Both the position numbers and the translations under genes were made by a program. A stretch of DNA of 64,000 nucleotides from JANRJY01 sp033763735 (lineage in GTDB: Bacteria > Bacteroidota > Bacteroidia > Cytophagales > UBA9547): the NCBI GenBank assembly GCA_033763735.1, contig JANRJY010000069.1, positions 62,001-126,000 of the forward strand, in the 5' to 3' direction. Under the pieces are notes generated by a model, which did no database searches, had not been told where the DNA came from, and worked only from the letters and a program-made list of their open reading frames with translations. This document shows positions 18,346 to 28,500 of the stretch, piece by piece. The number at the start of each line of letters is the position of its first letter. Position 1 is the first letter of the stretch.

Positions 18346-19109
18346 ACGTTTACAATTGATTTTTGAAGAAATTCATCCAAATATTCATTGAACTTATCCG
18401 GATGTTCCATCATTGGAGCATGTCCACATTTGTCAATAAAACGTAAATCTGAATTGGGTAATAATCTGTTAAATTCGTGAGCTACGTGCGGAGGGGTAAT
18501 CGTGTCGTTCAATCCCCAAATTAATAAAACAGGAACTTCGATCTTTTGAATATCCGCTGCCAAATTTTGACGTTGGGCAGATTTTGCAATAGAAACAATA
18601 TTCAAACCCCTTCTGATATTATTTGTGATATTCATAACTTCCTCAATAAGAGCCTCATCAGCCATATTGGGGTCATAAAAAGTGTATTTTACTCGTTCTT
18701 CAATATATTTTCTGTCACCGCGTTTTGGGTAACTTCCACCCATTGTATTTTCAAACAAACCGGAACTGCCAGTAAGCACTATTTTACGAACATTTTCAGG
18801 ATTACGCATGGTGTAAACCAAAGCGATATGACCACCTAATGAATTACCAAGCAGGGACAAATCGCTGATATTCATTATATTAACAAAACCTTCAACAAAT
18901 TCAGTAAGACCTTCAATGGTTGCCGATTTAACGGGCATATCCAATATTGGCAAAATAGGAATCATTACTCTATATTCCTTTGAAAAATGACTTATAACGC
19001 CATCCCAATTACTTAAAGCACCAAACAATCCATGCAATAGCAATAGCACGTCACCTTGACCTTCATCCACATATTTGTACTGCCCAACTTCTTTAATTTG
19101 AAAATTCAT
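18342..19109 (-). CDS. Alpha/beta-fold hydrolase
   Basis: A 255-residue alpha/beta hydrolase. The oxyanion strand LLLLHGLFGALSNW, nucleophile elbow GNSLGG (S90), acid in GLNDTITPP and histidine in KCGHAPMMEHP are in the right order. It lacks a signal peptide and is probably cytoplasmic. The substrate is not evident; members near these genes are usually annotated only as esterase or hydrolase. It is the first gene of the leftward run, with a 159-base divergent region shared with proB. Confidence 0.9.
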   Translation of the reverse strand: MNFQIKEVGQYKYVDEGQGDVLLLLHGLFGALSNWDGVISHFSKEYRVMIPILPILDMPVKSATIEGLTEFVEGFVNIMNISDLSLLGNSLGGHIALVYTMRNPENVRKIVLTGSSGLFENTMGGSYPKRGDRKYIEERVKYTFYDPNMADEALIEEVMNITNNIRRGLNIVSIAKSAQRQNLAADIQKIEVPVLLIWGLNDTITPPHVAHEFNRLLPNSDLRFIDKCGHAPMMEHPDKFNEYLDEFLQKSIVNV

Positions 19110-19268
19110 AAGTATGTTTGCAAAGCTTTATCTTAAGTACGTGCAAATTAAAGCAATGTTTGTTAATAATCAATCAATATCGTGTTTTTTGACATTGAAA
19201 TGCAATAATCAAGTTAATTCAGGTTATATGTTTTAATTATTTGCAAACGAAAAAATATTAAAAATATT
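19110..19268. promoter_or_regulatory. Divergent promoter region between the hydrolase run and proB
   Basis: 159 AT-rich bases separate the two divergent operons. No exact TAnnTTTG box is seen on either strand. The nearest candidates (leftward TTTAATTTG near 19140 and rightward TTATTTGC near 19240) are one base off in spacing. Confidence 0.35.
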
Positions 19269-20354
19269 ATGTCAAAAAGCTATAAAAAAGTAGTTATAAA
19301 AGTAGGATCAAATGTACTTTCAAATGAAAGTGGAAATTTGGACGAAAAGGTAATAAAAAAAATTGCCGAGGAAATTGTTGAATTAAAGAAACAAAAGGTT
19401 GAAGTTATATTAGTGAGTTCAGGTGCTGTGGCATCGGGCAGAAAAATCGTGAAACTAAATGACAAAACGGACCCTATATCTGCGAGACAAATTTTTGCCT
19501 CTGTAGGACAAGTAAAATTACTAAATACATACTTTGAATACTTCAATAAAAATCACTTAGTATGTGCGCAGGTGTTGGTGACCAAAGAGGATTTTCGTGA
19601 TAGAAATCACTATTCAAATATGAAAAATTGTTTTGAAGCACTACTTCAGAATAATGTATTGCCTATTGTAAATGAGAATGACGTTGTGTCAATTTCAGAA
19701 CTCATGTTTACTGATAATGACGAACTTGCAGGATTAATAGCCACTATGATGCATGTAGATGCATTGATAATATTGAGTAATGTGGATGGTATATTTACAG
19801 GAAATCCTACACTACCTAATTCAAAGAGGATTCCAAAAATTGATGAGAAATCTGACGATATTGGAGGCTATATTTCAGATATAAAGTCGGATTTTGGAAG
19901 AGGAGGAATGCATACCAAATCAAGTATAGCCCGAAAAGTATCAAAAACGGGTATTACGGTGCATATTGCAAATGGAAAATCGGAAAATGTGATAAAATCA
20001 ATATTTGAAGACATCAACTTTACAGTAGGAACCACATTTATTCCCTCAAAAATTCAAGCAGGAACTAAAAAGAAAATTGCTTTTGCAGAGTCGTTTGCAA
20101 AAGGAGAAATATTTATTAACGAAGGTGCTCAATTGGCACTAACATCTTCAAAAGCAACAAGTTTGCTTCCAGTTGGAGTAATAAAAATCATGGGGGATTT
20201 TCAAAAAGATGATATTGTAAAAGTAATTGGTGCAGATGGAACCATTGTGGGTATAGGTAAGGTTCAATATGGAAACAAAAAGGCATTGGAATTGATTGGT
20301 AAGCATAATCAAAAGCCTATCATTCATTATGATTACTTATATTTGAACCTTTAA
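19269..20354 (+). CDS. proB: Glutamate 5-kinase
   Basis: First step of proline synthesis: phosphorylates glutamate to gamma-glutamyl phosphate. The amino-acid-kinase domain (about 1-255) shows VVIKVGSNVLS, LVSSGAVASGR, NENDVVS, FTDNDELAGLIA and GRGGMHTKSSIARK. A C-terminal PUA domain follows (about 275-361). The length (361) and PUA domain match the bacterial two-domain type, which is normally feedback-inhibited by proline. It is followed 8 bases later by proA, forming the proBA unit. Confidence 0.96.
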   Translation: MSKSYKKVVIKVGSNVLSNESGNLDEKVIKKIAEEIVELKKQKVEVILVSSGAVASGRKIVKLNDKTDPISARQIFASVGQVKLLNTYFEYFNKNHLVCAQVLVTKEDFRDRNHYSNMKNCFEALLQNNVLPIVNENDVVSISELMFTDNDELAGLIATMMHVDALIILSNVDGIFTGNPTLPNSKRIPKIDEKSDDIGGYISDIKSDFGRGGMHTKSSIARKVSKTGITVHIANGKSENVIKSIFEDINFTVGTTFIPSKIQAGTKKKIAFAESFAKGEIFINEGAQLALTSSKATSLLPVGVIKIMGDFQKDDIVKVIGADGTIVGIGKVQYGNKKALELIGKHNQKPIIHYDYLYLNL

Positions 20355-20362
20355 TTTGCACA

Positions 20363-21610
20363 ATGCAAAATTTATCTTTATTTAAGTCTGTTCAAAAAGC
20401 ATCAAGGTCACTTTCAGTAATTGATGTCAAATTGATTAATGAATTACTTTTATCTTTAGCAGAAATGGCAGAACATAATGCAGACTTTATTATTTCTGAG
20501 AACAAAAAAGATCTTGATCGGATGGATCCATCAAATCCGAAATATGACAGATTATTGCTCAATAAAGACAGAATAAGCTCCATTGCAAAAGAAATCAGAA
20601 ATGTGGCAAACTTAGAAAGTCCTTTAGGTAAAACATTGGAAAGCAGAACTTTACCTAATGGCATGAATGTAGAAAAAATTACGGTACCTTTGGGCGTAGT
20701 TGGAATAATATACGAAGCACGACCAAATGTTACTTTTGACTGTTTTTCGTTATGTTTAAAATCGGGGAATGCAGTAATACTTAAAGGAGGAAGTGATGCC
20801 GAATTTTCCAATTTGGCTATTGCAACTTTAATTAAAAATGCAATTAGAGCAAAGGGACTTAATGATGACATAATTGGTATGCTTCCACCTGATCGAGAAG
20901 CAACGGAAGAACTCTTAAATGCGGTTGGGTATGTGGATGTACTTATTCCTAGAGGCAGTCAAGGACTGATTGATTATGTAAGGCAAAATGCAAAAGTGCC
21001 CGTAATTGAAACGGGAGCAGGAATTGTACATGCGTATTTCGACAAAGATGGCGATATAAAGAAGGGAAGTGATATTATATTTAATTCCAAAACAAGGAGA
21101 GTAAGCGTATGTAACGCACTTGATTGCTTGCTCATTAATAAAGATAGAATAAGCGACTTGCCGGAATTAACCAAAACTCTAGCTGACAAAAATGTTATTA
21201 TTTATGCAGATGAGGTTTCATATGGGTCACTTACAGGTAAATATCCTCAAAAATTACTTGAGAAAGCCAATGAATCACACTTTGGCACTGAGTTTTTGGA
21301 TTACAAAATAGCAATCAAAACAGTAGATAGCCTTGAAGATGCTATAGAACATATTGCAAATTATAGCTCAAAGCATAGTGAAGTAATAATATCAGAAAAT
21401 AAAACCGCATGCGAATCGTTCTTAAAAAGTGTAGATGCTGCAGCAGTGTATAGTAATGCTTCAACTGCTTTTACAGATGGTGCACAATTTGGTATGGGTG
21501 CCGAAATAGGAATAAGCACTCAAAAACTACATGCCAGAGGTCCAATGGCATTACCTGAACTTACCAGTTATAAATGGATTATTAGGGGAAATGGACAAAT
21601 TAGAAGTTAA
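20363..21610 (+). CDS. proA: Glutamate-5-semialdehyde dehydrogenase
   Basis: Reduces gamma-glutamyl phosphate to glutamate semialdehyde with NADPH, the second step in proline synthesis. It has 415 residues. Family stretches include VPLGVVGIIYEARPNVTFD, KSGNAVILKGGSDA, IPRGSQGLIDYV and VIETGAGIVHAY. The catalytic cysteine lies in RRVSVCNALD, and the end carries GAEIGISTQKLHARGPM. It follows proB closely and is presumably translated from the same message. proC was not seen in the window. Confidence 0.97.
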   Translation: MQNLSLFKSVQKASRSLSVIDVKLINELLLSLAEMAEHNADFIISENKKDLDRMDPSNPKYDRLLLNKDRISSIAKEIRNVANLESPLGKTLESRTLPNGMNVEKITVPLGVVGIIYEARPNVTFDCFSLCLKSGNAVILKGGSDAEFSNLAIATLIKNAIRAKGLNDDIIGMLPPDREATEELLNAVGYVDVLIPRGSQGLIDYVRQNAKVPVIETGAGIVHAYFDKDGDIKKGSDIIFNSKTRRVSVCNALDCLLINKDRISDLPELTKTLADKNVIIYADEVSYGSLTGKYPQKLLEKANESHFGTEFLDYKIAIKTVDSLEDAIEHIANYSSKHSEVIISENKTACESFLKSVDAAAVYSNASTAFTDGAQFGMGAEIGISTQKLHARGPMALPELTSYKWIIRGNGQIRS

Positions 21611-21628
21611 ACTTAAATATTGTTTTTT

Positions 21629-21991
21629 ATGAAGTATGTTTTTGGATTTTTGACATTAGTAATGGGTTCATTTGTTTTTTTTCAATACAACGACCCTGAT
21701 CCAGCAATTTGGATGGCAATTTATGGTTTGGCAATGTTAATTCTAGGATTGGCTACATTTGGCAAAACTTTTAAGTATGTTTTAATAACCGGTCATGTAG
21801 TTTTCGGAATTGGAATTATTTTATTATTTCCAAGTTTTATGGACTGGCTAACCATTGAAAAAGGACAAAATTTAATGCAAAGAATGTCCAATTCAAAAAT
21901 GTATATTGAAGAAACTCGAGAATTTCTCGGTCTTTGTATTGCATTTGCCTGTATTTCATTGGTTTGGATTCCAATATTGAAAAAGAAATAG
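21629..21991 (+). CDS. TMEM220-like small membrane protein
   Basis: About 120 residues with four predicted membrane helices and the FFQYNDPDPAIWMAIYG motif early in the protein, characteristic of the transmembrane-220 family. ATG at 21629 is preferred to a TTG three codons upstream. The next gene starts directly after its stop (TAGATG), so it is part of the proBA-ompH transcript. The function is unknown. Confidence 0.8.
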   Translation: MKYVFGFLTLVMGSFVFFQYNDPDPAIWMAIYGLAMLILGLATFGKTFKYVLITGHVVFGIGIILLFPSFMDWLTIEKGQNLMQRMSNSKMYIEETREFLGLCIAFACISLVWIPILKKK

Positions 21992-22636
21992 ATGAGCAAA
22001 TACTTAAATAAAAGCGTATTCGTATTATTTTTTTTTATTGGATTTAGTGTTTATAGCCAAAAAATCGGGTATATCGATACAGAATTTATTTTGAGCAAAA
22101 TCAAAGAATACAAAGCTGCAGAAGATGAGATTGACAAATTGGCCAACAAATATCAGGTAGAAATTCAGGAAAAATATGCTGAAGTGGAAAAAATGCGGTC
22201 TGATTACAAATCAGAGGAAATCCTCTTAACTGAAGAGATGAAAAAGGAAAGGCAAGACACCATATTGGCCAAAGACAAAAGGGTAAGAGAATACCAAAGG
22301 AAAGTATTTGGATACGAAGGACTTATTTTTTTGAAACGTCAGGAATTGATTAAACCCATTCAGGAAAAAGTATATGTTGCTGTAGAGAAAGTCAGTAAAA
22401 AGAAACAAATCCAAATAATGTTTGACAAGTCAAGCGAACTTATAATGGTTTACACCGATCCCAAACATGATTATACTGATTATGTACTTGATGAACTAGG
22501 CTTGGGTGACAAAAAAGACACTATTGATAACAAACGCAAAAGTGACTATGTGAAGGGCGACACATCAGGTGACACAGGTGGAGGAGGAACAAATTCGAAT
22601 AGTAATAGTAACAATAATTCACCGACCAACAAATAA
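21992..22636 (+). CDS. OmpH/Skp family periplasmic chaperone
   Basis: Skp-like chaperone that holds unfolded outer-membrane proteins on the way to BamA. It has 214 residues: signal peptide (1-22), mature start KIGYIDTEFILSKIKEY, a long helical hairpin (about 40-140, rich in K and E), and a C-terminal strand region (VYTDPKHDYTDYVLDELG). A glycine-serine-asparagine-rich tail (about 190-214) is not typical. It begins immediately after the TMEM220-like gene. A second ompH follows; tandem copies are common in Bacteroidota. Confidence 0.9.
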   Translation: MSKYLNKSVFVLFFFIGFSVYSQKIGYIDTEFILSKIKEYKAAEDEIDKLANKYQVEIQEKYAEVEKMRSDYKSEEILLTEEMKKERQDTILAKDKRVREYQRKVFGYEGLIFLKRQELIKPIQEKVYVAVEKVSKKKQIQIMFDKSSELIMVYTDPKHDYTDYVLDELGLGDKKDTIDNKRKSDYVKGDTSGDTGGGGTNSNSNSNNNSPTNK

Positions 22637-22663
22637 TTTGCTTTTATAGGTACATTTTTCATC

Positions 22664-22671
22664 TATATTTG
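22664..22671 (+). promoter_or_regulatory. Promoter for the second ompH gene
   Basis: TATATTTG at 22664-22671 matches the -7 consensus, with TTTG at 22637-22640 as a possible -33 element (23 bases between). The leader would be about 24 bases. This gives the second chaperone gene and those after it a start independent of proBA. Confidence 0.5.
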
Positions 22672-22701
22672 TGCATTCAAACCTTAAGAAAATAATATTC
22701 C

Positions 22702-23283
22702 ATGAATTTTAAAAGACAATTACTAGCCATTTTTGCAATATTTTGCTTGATTTCATTCGCACAAGCACAAGTAAAACCATTCCGATTAGGATATACTAAT
22801 GTTGATTATTTAATTAGCCTACATCCTGATAGCAAAAAAGTAGATGCAGAATTGAAAAACTATCGCGCCCAGTTGGATAAAGAAGCAGAAACACTTGCAG
22901 GCGAGTTCAGAGGCAAGTATGAGTCATACGAAAAAGGCAAAAATATGATGGCCGAACCAGTACGTGCTACAAAGGAAAAAGAATTAATGGAACTTCAAGA
23001 ACGTATTCAGGAGTTTCAAAAAAATGCTGAGGCAGATTTGCAGAAAAAACAACTTGAACTTTTGCAACCTGTATTGGATAAAATTCAAAAAGCAATTGAT
23101 GCCGTTGCTAACGAAAATGGATTTACATATGTATTAAATTCAGATGCCGGATTCGGAACCACACCTGTACTTTTACATGGTCCTGAAAGTGATAATGTAA
23201 CAGACTTAGTGCTTAAAAAGTTAGGCATAACTCCTCCTGCAAAAGATATCAACAAGCAAAATCTTGCTCCTAAGAAAAAATAA
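22702..23283 (+). CDS. OmpH/Skp family periplasmic chaperone
   Basis: Second Skp-like chaperone, 193 residues. It has a signal peptide (1-22, ending AQA), then RLGYTNVDYLISLHPDSKKVDAEL and a helical arm region (about 50-120; AEADLQKKQLELLQPVLDKIQKAI), and closes with the conserved FTYVLNSDAGFG strand. It has the same fold as the preceding gene but a shorter tail ending in basic residues. It should work with BamA (11484-14177) in outer-membrane protein assembly. Confidence 0.92.
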   Translation: MNFKRQLLAIFAIFCLISFAQAQVKPFRLGYTNVDYLISLHPDSKKVDAELKNYRAQLDKEAETLAGEFRGKYESYEKGKNMMAEPVRATKEKELMELQERIQEFQKNAEADLQKKQLELLQPVLDKIQKAIDAVANENGFTYVLNSDAGFGTTPVLLHGPESDNVTDLVLKKLGITPPAKDINKQNLAPKKK

Positions 23284-23330
23284 CATCAGAGCGAATCGCT
23301 AAAATTGATTTGAAAAATATAAAAAAAACG

Positions 23331-24242
23331 ATGGTATTTCCGCCTTTTTTAAAACAAGGAGATACCATCGTTTTAGTTGCTACTGCCCGCAAAATCACAA
23401 AGCCGGATATAGCATTCAGCATCCAAGTTTTTGAATCATGGGGCTTAACTGTGCACCTTTCTAAATATCTTTTTGAAGCAAATAACCAGTTTGCAGGTAC
23501 TGACGATGAAAGACTTTTTGATTTGCAATCAGCAATTGACAACCCTAATATTAAAGCCATTTTTTGTGTTAAAGGAGGATATGGAACAGCAAGAATTATT
23601 GACAAAGTAAATTTTGAATCATTTAACAAAAATCCCAAATGGGTTTGTGGGTTCAGCGATGTTACGGTTTTACTCATGCATTTGGCAAATATTGGATTTG
23701 CAGGAATTCATTCCATTATGCCCACTCAATTTCCAAAAGAGAACAGTAAAAATTCGATAGAAAGTTTAAAGCAAACACTTTTTGGTGAATTAGCCACATT
23801 TCAATTAAAACCACATCCGTTGAATATAAATGGCAAATCGAAAGGCAAACTAATAGGAGGCAACTTGACCATTATCAATAACTTAATAGCAACATCATCT
23901 GATTTTGATTTTGAAAATTGTATATTGTTCATTGAGGATATTGATGAATATTTATATCATATTGACCGAATGTTGGGTCACTTATTTCGTACAAGTAAGT
24001 TAAATAAATTGGCAGGATTAATTGTGGGGCATTTTTCTGATATGAAAGATAATACAGTGCCATTTGGTAAGGATAGTTATGCTATCATTAGCGATTATAT
24101 AAGTAATTTTAATTTTCCGGTAGTTTTTGGATTTCCGGTTGGACATGAATTTGATAACTTGGCTTTGATAGTTGGTTCGGAAATCAAAATGGATGTTGAC
24201 AGTCAACATGTTGTGATAGAATATTTATACAATGGCAATTGA
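23331..24242 (+). CDS. LD-carboxypeptidase (peptidase S66)
   Basis: Cleaves the L,D bond of muropeptide tetrapeptides during murein recycling. It has 303 residues from the ATG at 23331, which is preferred over the TTG at 23310. The start FLKQGDTIVLVATARKI is typical. The nucleophile serine lies in GFSDVTVL, the glutamate in LFIEDIDEYLYHIDRM, and the histidine in GFPVGHEFDN, the S66 Ser-Glu-His triad. No signal peptide is present, so it is probably cytoplasmic. It overlaps the next gene by 11 bases. Confidence 0.92.
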   Translation: MVFPPFLKQGDTIVLVATARKITKPDIAFSIQVFESWGLTVHLSKYLFEANNQFAGTDDERLFDLQSAIDNPNIKAIFCVKGGYGTARIIDKVNFESFNKNPKWVCGFSDVTVLLMHLANIGFAGIHSIMPTQFPKENSKNSIESLKQTLFGELATFQLKPHPLNINGKSKGKLIGGNLTIINNLIATSSDFDFENCILFIEDIDEYLYHIDRMLGHLFRTSKLNKLAGLIVGHFSDMKDNTVPFGKDSYAIISDYISNFNFPVVFGFPVGHEFDNLALIVGSEIKMDVDSQHVVIEYLYNGN

Positions 24243-25383
24243 ACTTTCTATAGTAATGCCTTGCCTCAATGAGGCCGAAACACTTGAAATATGTGTTCGA
24301 AAAGCTTCTGATTTTTTAAAGAATAATAATGTAAATGGTGAGATAATTGTAGCTGACAATGGAAGTACAGATGGTTCCATTGAAATAGCGCAACAATGGG
24401 GCGCCAGAGTGGTACATATTCCACGTAAAGGATATGGAAGTGCACTTATTGGAGGCTTTACAGCAGCAGAAGGAAAATATATTATCATGGGTGATTCTGA
24501 TGATAGTTACGATTTTTCGGAATTGAATCCATTTTTGCATAAAATTAGAGAAGGTTTCGATGTAGTAATGGGCAATCGATTCAAAGGAGGCATTCAAAAA
24601 GGTGCCATGCCTTTTTTACATTATTGGCTTGGTAATCCGGTATTGTCATTCATTGGCAGATTATTTTTTAATAGTCGAATTGGGGATTTTCACTGTGGGT
24701 TGCGTTGCTTTACTAAGGAGGCATTTCTAAAAATGGATTTGCAAACCACCGGAATGGAATTTGCTACCGAAATGATTGTGAAAGCACAATTGCTTCAAAT
24801 GAAAGTAACAGAAGTGCCAACCAAATTGTATCCCGATGGTAGAAGCAGACCTCCTCACTTACGTACATGGAGAGATGGGTGGAGACATTTACGATTTATG
24901 CTTTTGTATTCACCGGCTTGGCTTTTTTTATATCCCGGATTATTACTTATGCTTACAGGTGTATTTGTAGGATCATTTATTGTATTTACCCCTGTGCACT
25001 TAGGAAAAACATATTTTGATATCAACACACTGATATACATGGGATTGTTTGTAATAGTAGGTTTTCAGACAGTTTCTTTTTTTCTTATTTCTAAAACTTA
25101 TGCAGTAACACACAATTTGTTACCAACAGATAAAAATCTTGAAAAATTTATGCGAATTTTTAGCTTGGAAATGGGATTATTGATAGGATTAGGTTTTCTA
25201 GTTGTTGGAATAGTTATTTCATTTTTAGCCCTTTCAAACTGGGAACAGGCCAATTTTGGTCAGCTTGACCCACGCCAAAGTATCAGGTGGGTGCTACCTG
25301 CCATTGTCAGTATATTATTGGGAGTTCAGTTCTTGCTTACTTCTTTTTTTATTGGGATAATGGGGTTAAAACAAAGAAATTAA
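24232..25383 (+). CDS. Membrane-anchored family 2 glycosyltransferase
   Basis: 383 residues. A GT-A domain of family 2 (about 5-235) with LSIVMPCLNEAETL, VADNGSTDGS and the metal-binding DSDDSYDF resembles dolichyl/undecaprenyl-phosphate glucose synthases. Four C-terminal membrane helices follow (about 225-380). It probably transfers a sugar to a lipid carrier at the inner face of the membrane; the donor and acceptor are not readable. Its start lies inside the LD-carboxypeptidase gene. It is the last gene of this rightward run. Confidence 0.9.
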   Translation: MAIELSIVMPCLNEAETLEICVRKASDFLKNNNVNGEIIVADNGSTDGSIEIAQQWGARVVHIPRKGYGSALIGGFTAAEGKYIIMGDSDDSYDFSELNPFLHKIREGFDVVMGNRFKGGIQKGAMPFLHYWLGNPVLSFIGRLFFNSRIGDFHCGLRCFTKEAFLKMDLQTTGMEFATEMIVKAQLLQMKVTEVPTKLYPDGRSRPPHLRTWRDGWRHLRFMLLYSPAWLFLYPGLLLMLTGVFVGSFIVFTPVHLGKTYFDINTLIYMGLFVIVGFQTVSFFLISKTYAVTHNLLPTDKNLEKFMRIFSLEMGLLIGLGFLVVGIVISFLALSNWEQANFGQLDPRQSIRWVLPAIVSILLGVQFLLTSFFIGIMGLKQRN

Positions 25384-25535
25384 AATAGTATATTAATTAA
25401 TTGATTTGCAGTGCTGTCGGAAGTTTCTTTCCTAAACAACGAATCATTATTTTTTTTCTAAACACATTATTTTCAATTCCAAGTTTAATCGGATCTGTAT
25501 TAATAGTGTTTGTTTGTATTTAAGATTTAAAAAAA

Positions 25536-25581
25536 GTAAGATTTAACAAATTTTTACTTTGGAATATTTGTCAAATCTTAC
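25536..25581 (-). terminator. Intrinsic terminator of the 1523-residue cargo gene
   Basis: Two 16-base arms (25536-25551 and 25566-25581, one mismatch) form a hairpin with a 14-base loop. Read leftward the stem is followed by TTTTTTT, a good factor-independent terminator for the gene ending at 25591. The rest of 25384-25590 holds nothing else recognisable. Confidence 0.75.
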
Positions 25582-25590
25582 CACAAGAAA

Positions 25591-28500
25591 TTACTCCACC
25601 TCCAATTTCTTCATTGTTGTACCCACTTTTACCAAATACATTCCTTTGGGCAGATTAGACTTAATTTCAGTATTTTCTGAATCTAGTTCTAAGATGTAAA
25701 GTAAATTGCCTTGAGATGAGTAAATATTTAAAGTGCTTCCTATTTCAGTATTTGAAATAGTAAATTTTCCATCAGCAGTTGGATTAGGAAAAATTCTTAT
25801 GGCTTTTGTTTGCTCTGAAGTGGTAAACAAACCTACAGAAGATGTAATTGTAGAGGTTACAGTGGATGTAACTGAAGTGTTAGTTATACTACAGCTAACA
25901 ATATTTGCTGGATTGCTAACGATACTACCACAAGCCCCGGAAACAGTAACCAAATAAGTTCCCTCTATGGTTTTTGAAATTAAAGAAGTATTTTCACCAG
26001 AATTCCAATTGTAGGTAATTGGCGCTTCTCCAGTAGCAGCAACTGACAAATTAATTGCATTTCCTCCACAAAGTGTGTTGTTGCTTATTGGTTGGGTAGT
26101 AATTTGTGTTGATTGTTTCCTCGAAAGTGTAGCTGGACTACTTATCACTTTCCCACAGATTCCAGAAACAGTTACCAGATAATTACCTAAAACAGAGGTT
26201 ACTATTACATCATTTGTAGAACCATTTGACCAAGCATAACTAACACCTGTACCGGTAGCCGATATGTTTAAATTTGCAATATTTCCTTCACAGATTTGAG
26301 TTGATTGTGGTTGTATTAAAATAGTAGGAGGTTCGCAACCAATAATAGCAGTTAGTTCAATTGGATTGGATTCAACCACACCGCAAGTTCCGATTACTGT
26401 GGCAGTATAAATTCCTGAAATGGAAGTATTTATATTGGGACTTGTTTCTCCGGAATTCCACAAATATGTTAGGTTATCTCCGGTAGCAACAACACTAAAA
26501 TTTGCGAAATTACCCGATGGGACAGTAGTATTAACTGATTGTGAAGAAATATTTGTTGTAGGAATAGCAACTAATGAAACGGTATTACTTACTGCCGAAC
26601 CACAAGAACCTATAACTGTCAGTGTGTAATTGCCAGATGATGAAGGCGATAAGAATGATGTATTCGCTCCATTTGACCAAACAAATGTCAGATTATCTCC
26701 TGAAATGGGTGTTGATAAAATGTTGAAATTCGATCCGCAAATGGTTTCAGATGCGAAAGTTCCTGTAATTTGTGGGGGTGAAAGCTTAGTTAAATTTACC
26801 ACATTACTTGCCATTGTTCCACAAGTACCTGTAACAGTGGCACTATAGGTATCGGTGCTCGATGCATTAATACTAGAATTGTTTCCTATACTGGTATATC
26901 CAGTACTCCATTCAAACGAATTATTTATGCCTGTTGCACTTAAGCTGTATGTGATTGAGCTACAAGTTGTAGTAGGGCTGCTAGGTAGCATTCCTACTAA
27001 TGAAGTTATCGGATTTACGTTCATGATGATTCCAGATGAAGTTGCAGTAGCACTTGATAAGCAATTTCCACTGGAAGTTATAATACATAAAACATTTATT
27101 CCGTTAGTTAATGCATTTGTTGTAAATAAATTAGAATTGGTATTAAAATAACTATTTCCAACTTTCCAAGTAATTCTTGGATTGGAGCCTCCATTGGTTA
27201 AAGTAGCTGTAAAAGGTACGTTATCTCCTGAACATATTGTTGTATTAGGGGTGGAGATTGTAACTGAAGGACTTACTAAGGAAGTGGTCATATTAACAGA
27301 GTTGGATGTTGCTGTGTTGGAAGTTAAACAAGTTGGATTGGTTACAGTAATTACTAATGAAATTTGATCATTATTGGCCAGCGTGGTTGAACCATAAGTA
27401 GGCGTTGTTGCTACAGGAACACTGTTTTTGCTCCACACATAGGTAATATTTCCTCCATTCGTATTTGCACTCACACCCGCAAAGGTCACTCCGGTGCCAC
27501 TGCAAATATTTGTTTGAGTGGCTGAAATTGAAATTGTTGGGGTAGTATTCAGAATTCTGGAAATAGACACATTACTTGTGCTTTTGCAGTTGGGAATGCT
27601 TGTAGCCGTAATTACAAAACTAGTTGTAGTTACCGTTGGACTTATAGTTGCAGAATTGGCATTTAGTAAGGTAAGTCCTACATTAGTTGGCCAAGAAATG
27701 TTACCCCCAAATCTTGTAACAGTGGAAGTGATACCAACACAAGTGCTTACACTTGGGGTAACACTTCCGGTAATAACTGGAGGAGAAACCACAGAAACCG
27801 TAAATGGATTTCCTGTAATGGTACATCCATTGCTACCTTGTGCAGTATAATTCACTAAATTAGAGCCTGCAATTGAGTAAATTTTGGATACTGTATTGGT
27901 TGCTGAAAAGCCTGAACCAAAGTCATATAAGCTGGCCCCGTTGAACGTAAGAGTCAACGACTCACCGGTGCAAAAAACCGGTTTTGAGGCAGTTATGGTT
28001 ACGACAGGTAATGGTTTTACAGTTACTGTTAACGCTACTGATTTTTGACACCCTTGGGCAGAAGTACCGGTAACTGTATAAGTAGATGTTACAAGTGGAG
28101 ATTGAATAATATTTACAGCAGAGTTGCTAGCAACGGGTGCTGCCCATGAATAAATATTTGCGCCTCCCGCACTAAGTGTAATAGTGGCGTTATCTGCGCA
28201 CGCATTGTTACGTGAAACTACTGCTGAAATACCAGGCAACGATTTTACTACCAAAGTATACGTGGCAACATCTGTACAACCGACAGATGCTGTTCCAGTT
28301 ACAGAAAAGGTTGTGGTTACGGTTGGGCTAACTACATATGTACTCGTATTGGGACCACCCACCCAACTGTAGGTATTTGCATTTGAAGCTGTTAATGTAG
28401 CTGATTGTCCTGCGCAAATACTGGTTGGAGCAGAAGAAATAGCAACAACCGGTGGTGCGTTTTTTGTTACTATTGCTATGTTTCTTGCACTCTCGCCACA

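Noticed and set aside
20392..20871. 159-codon leftward frame
   Set aside because: Antisense inside proA, whose own frame is fully conserved.
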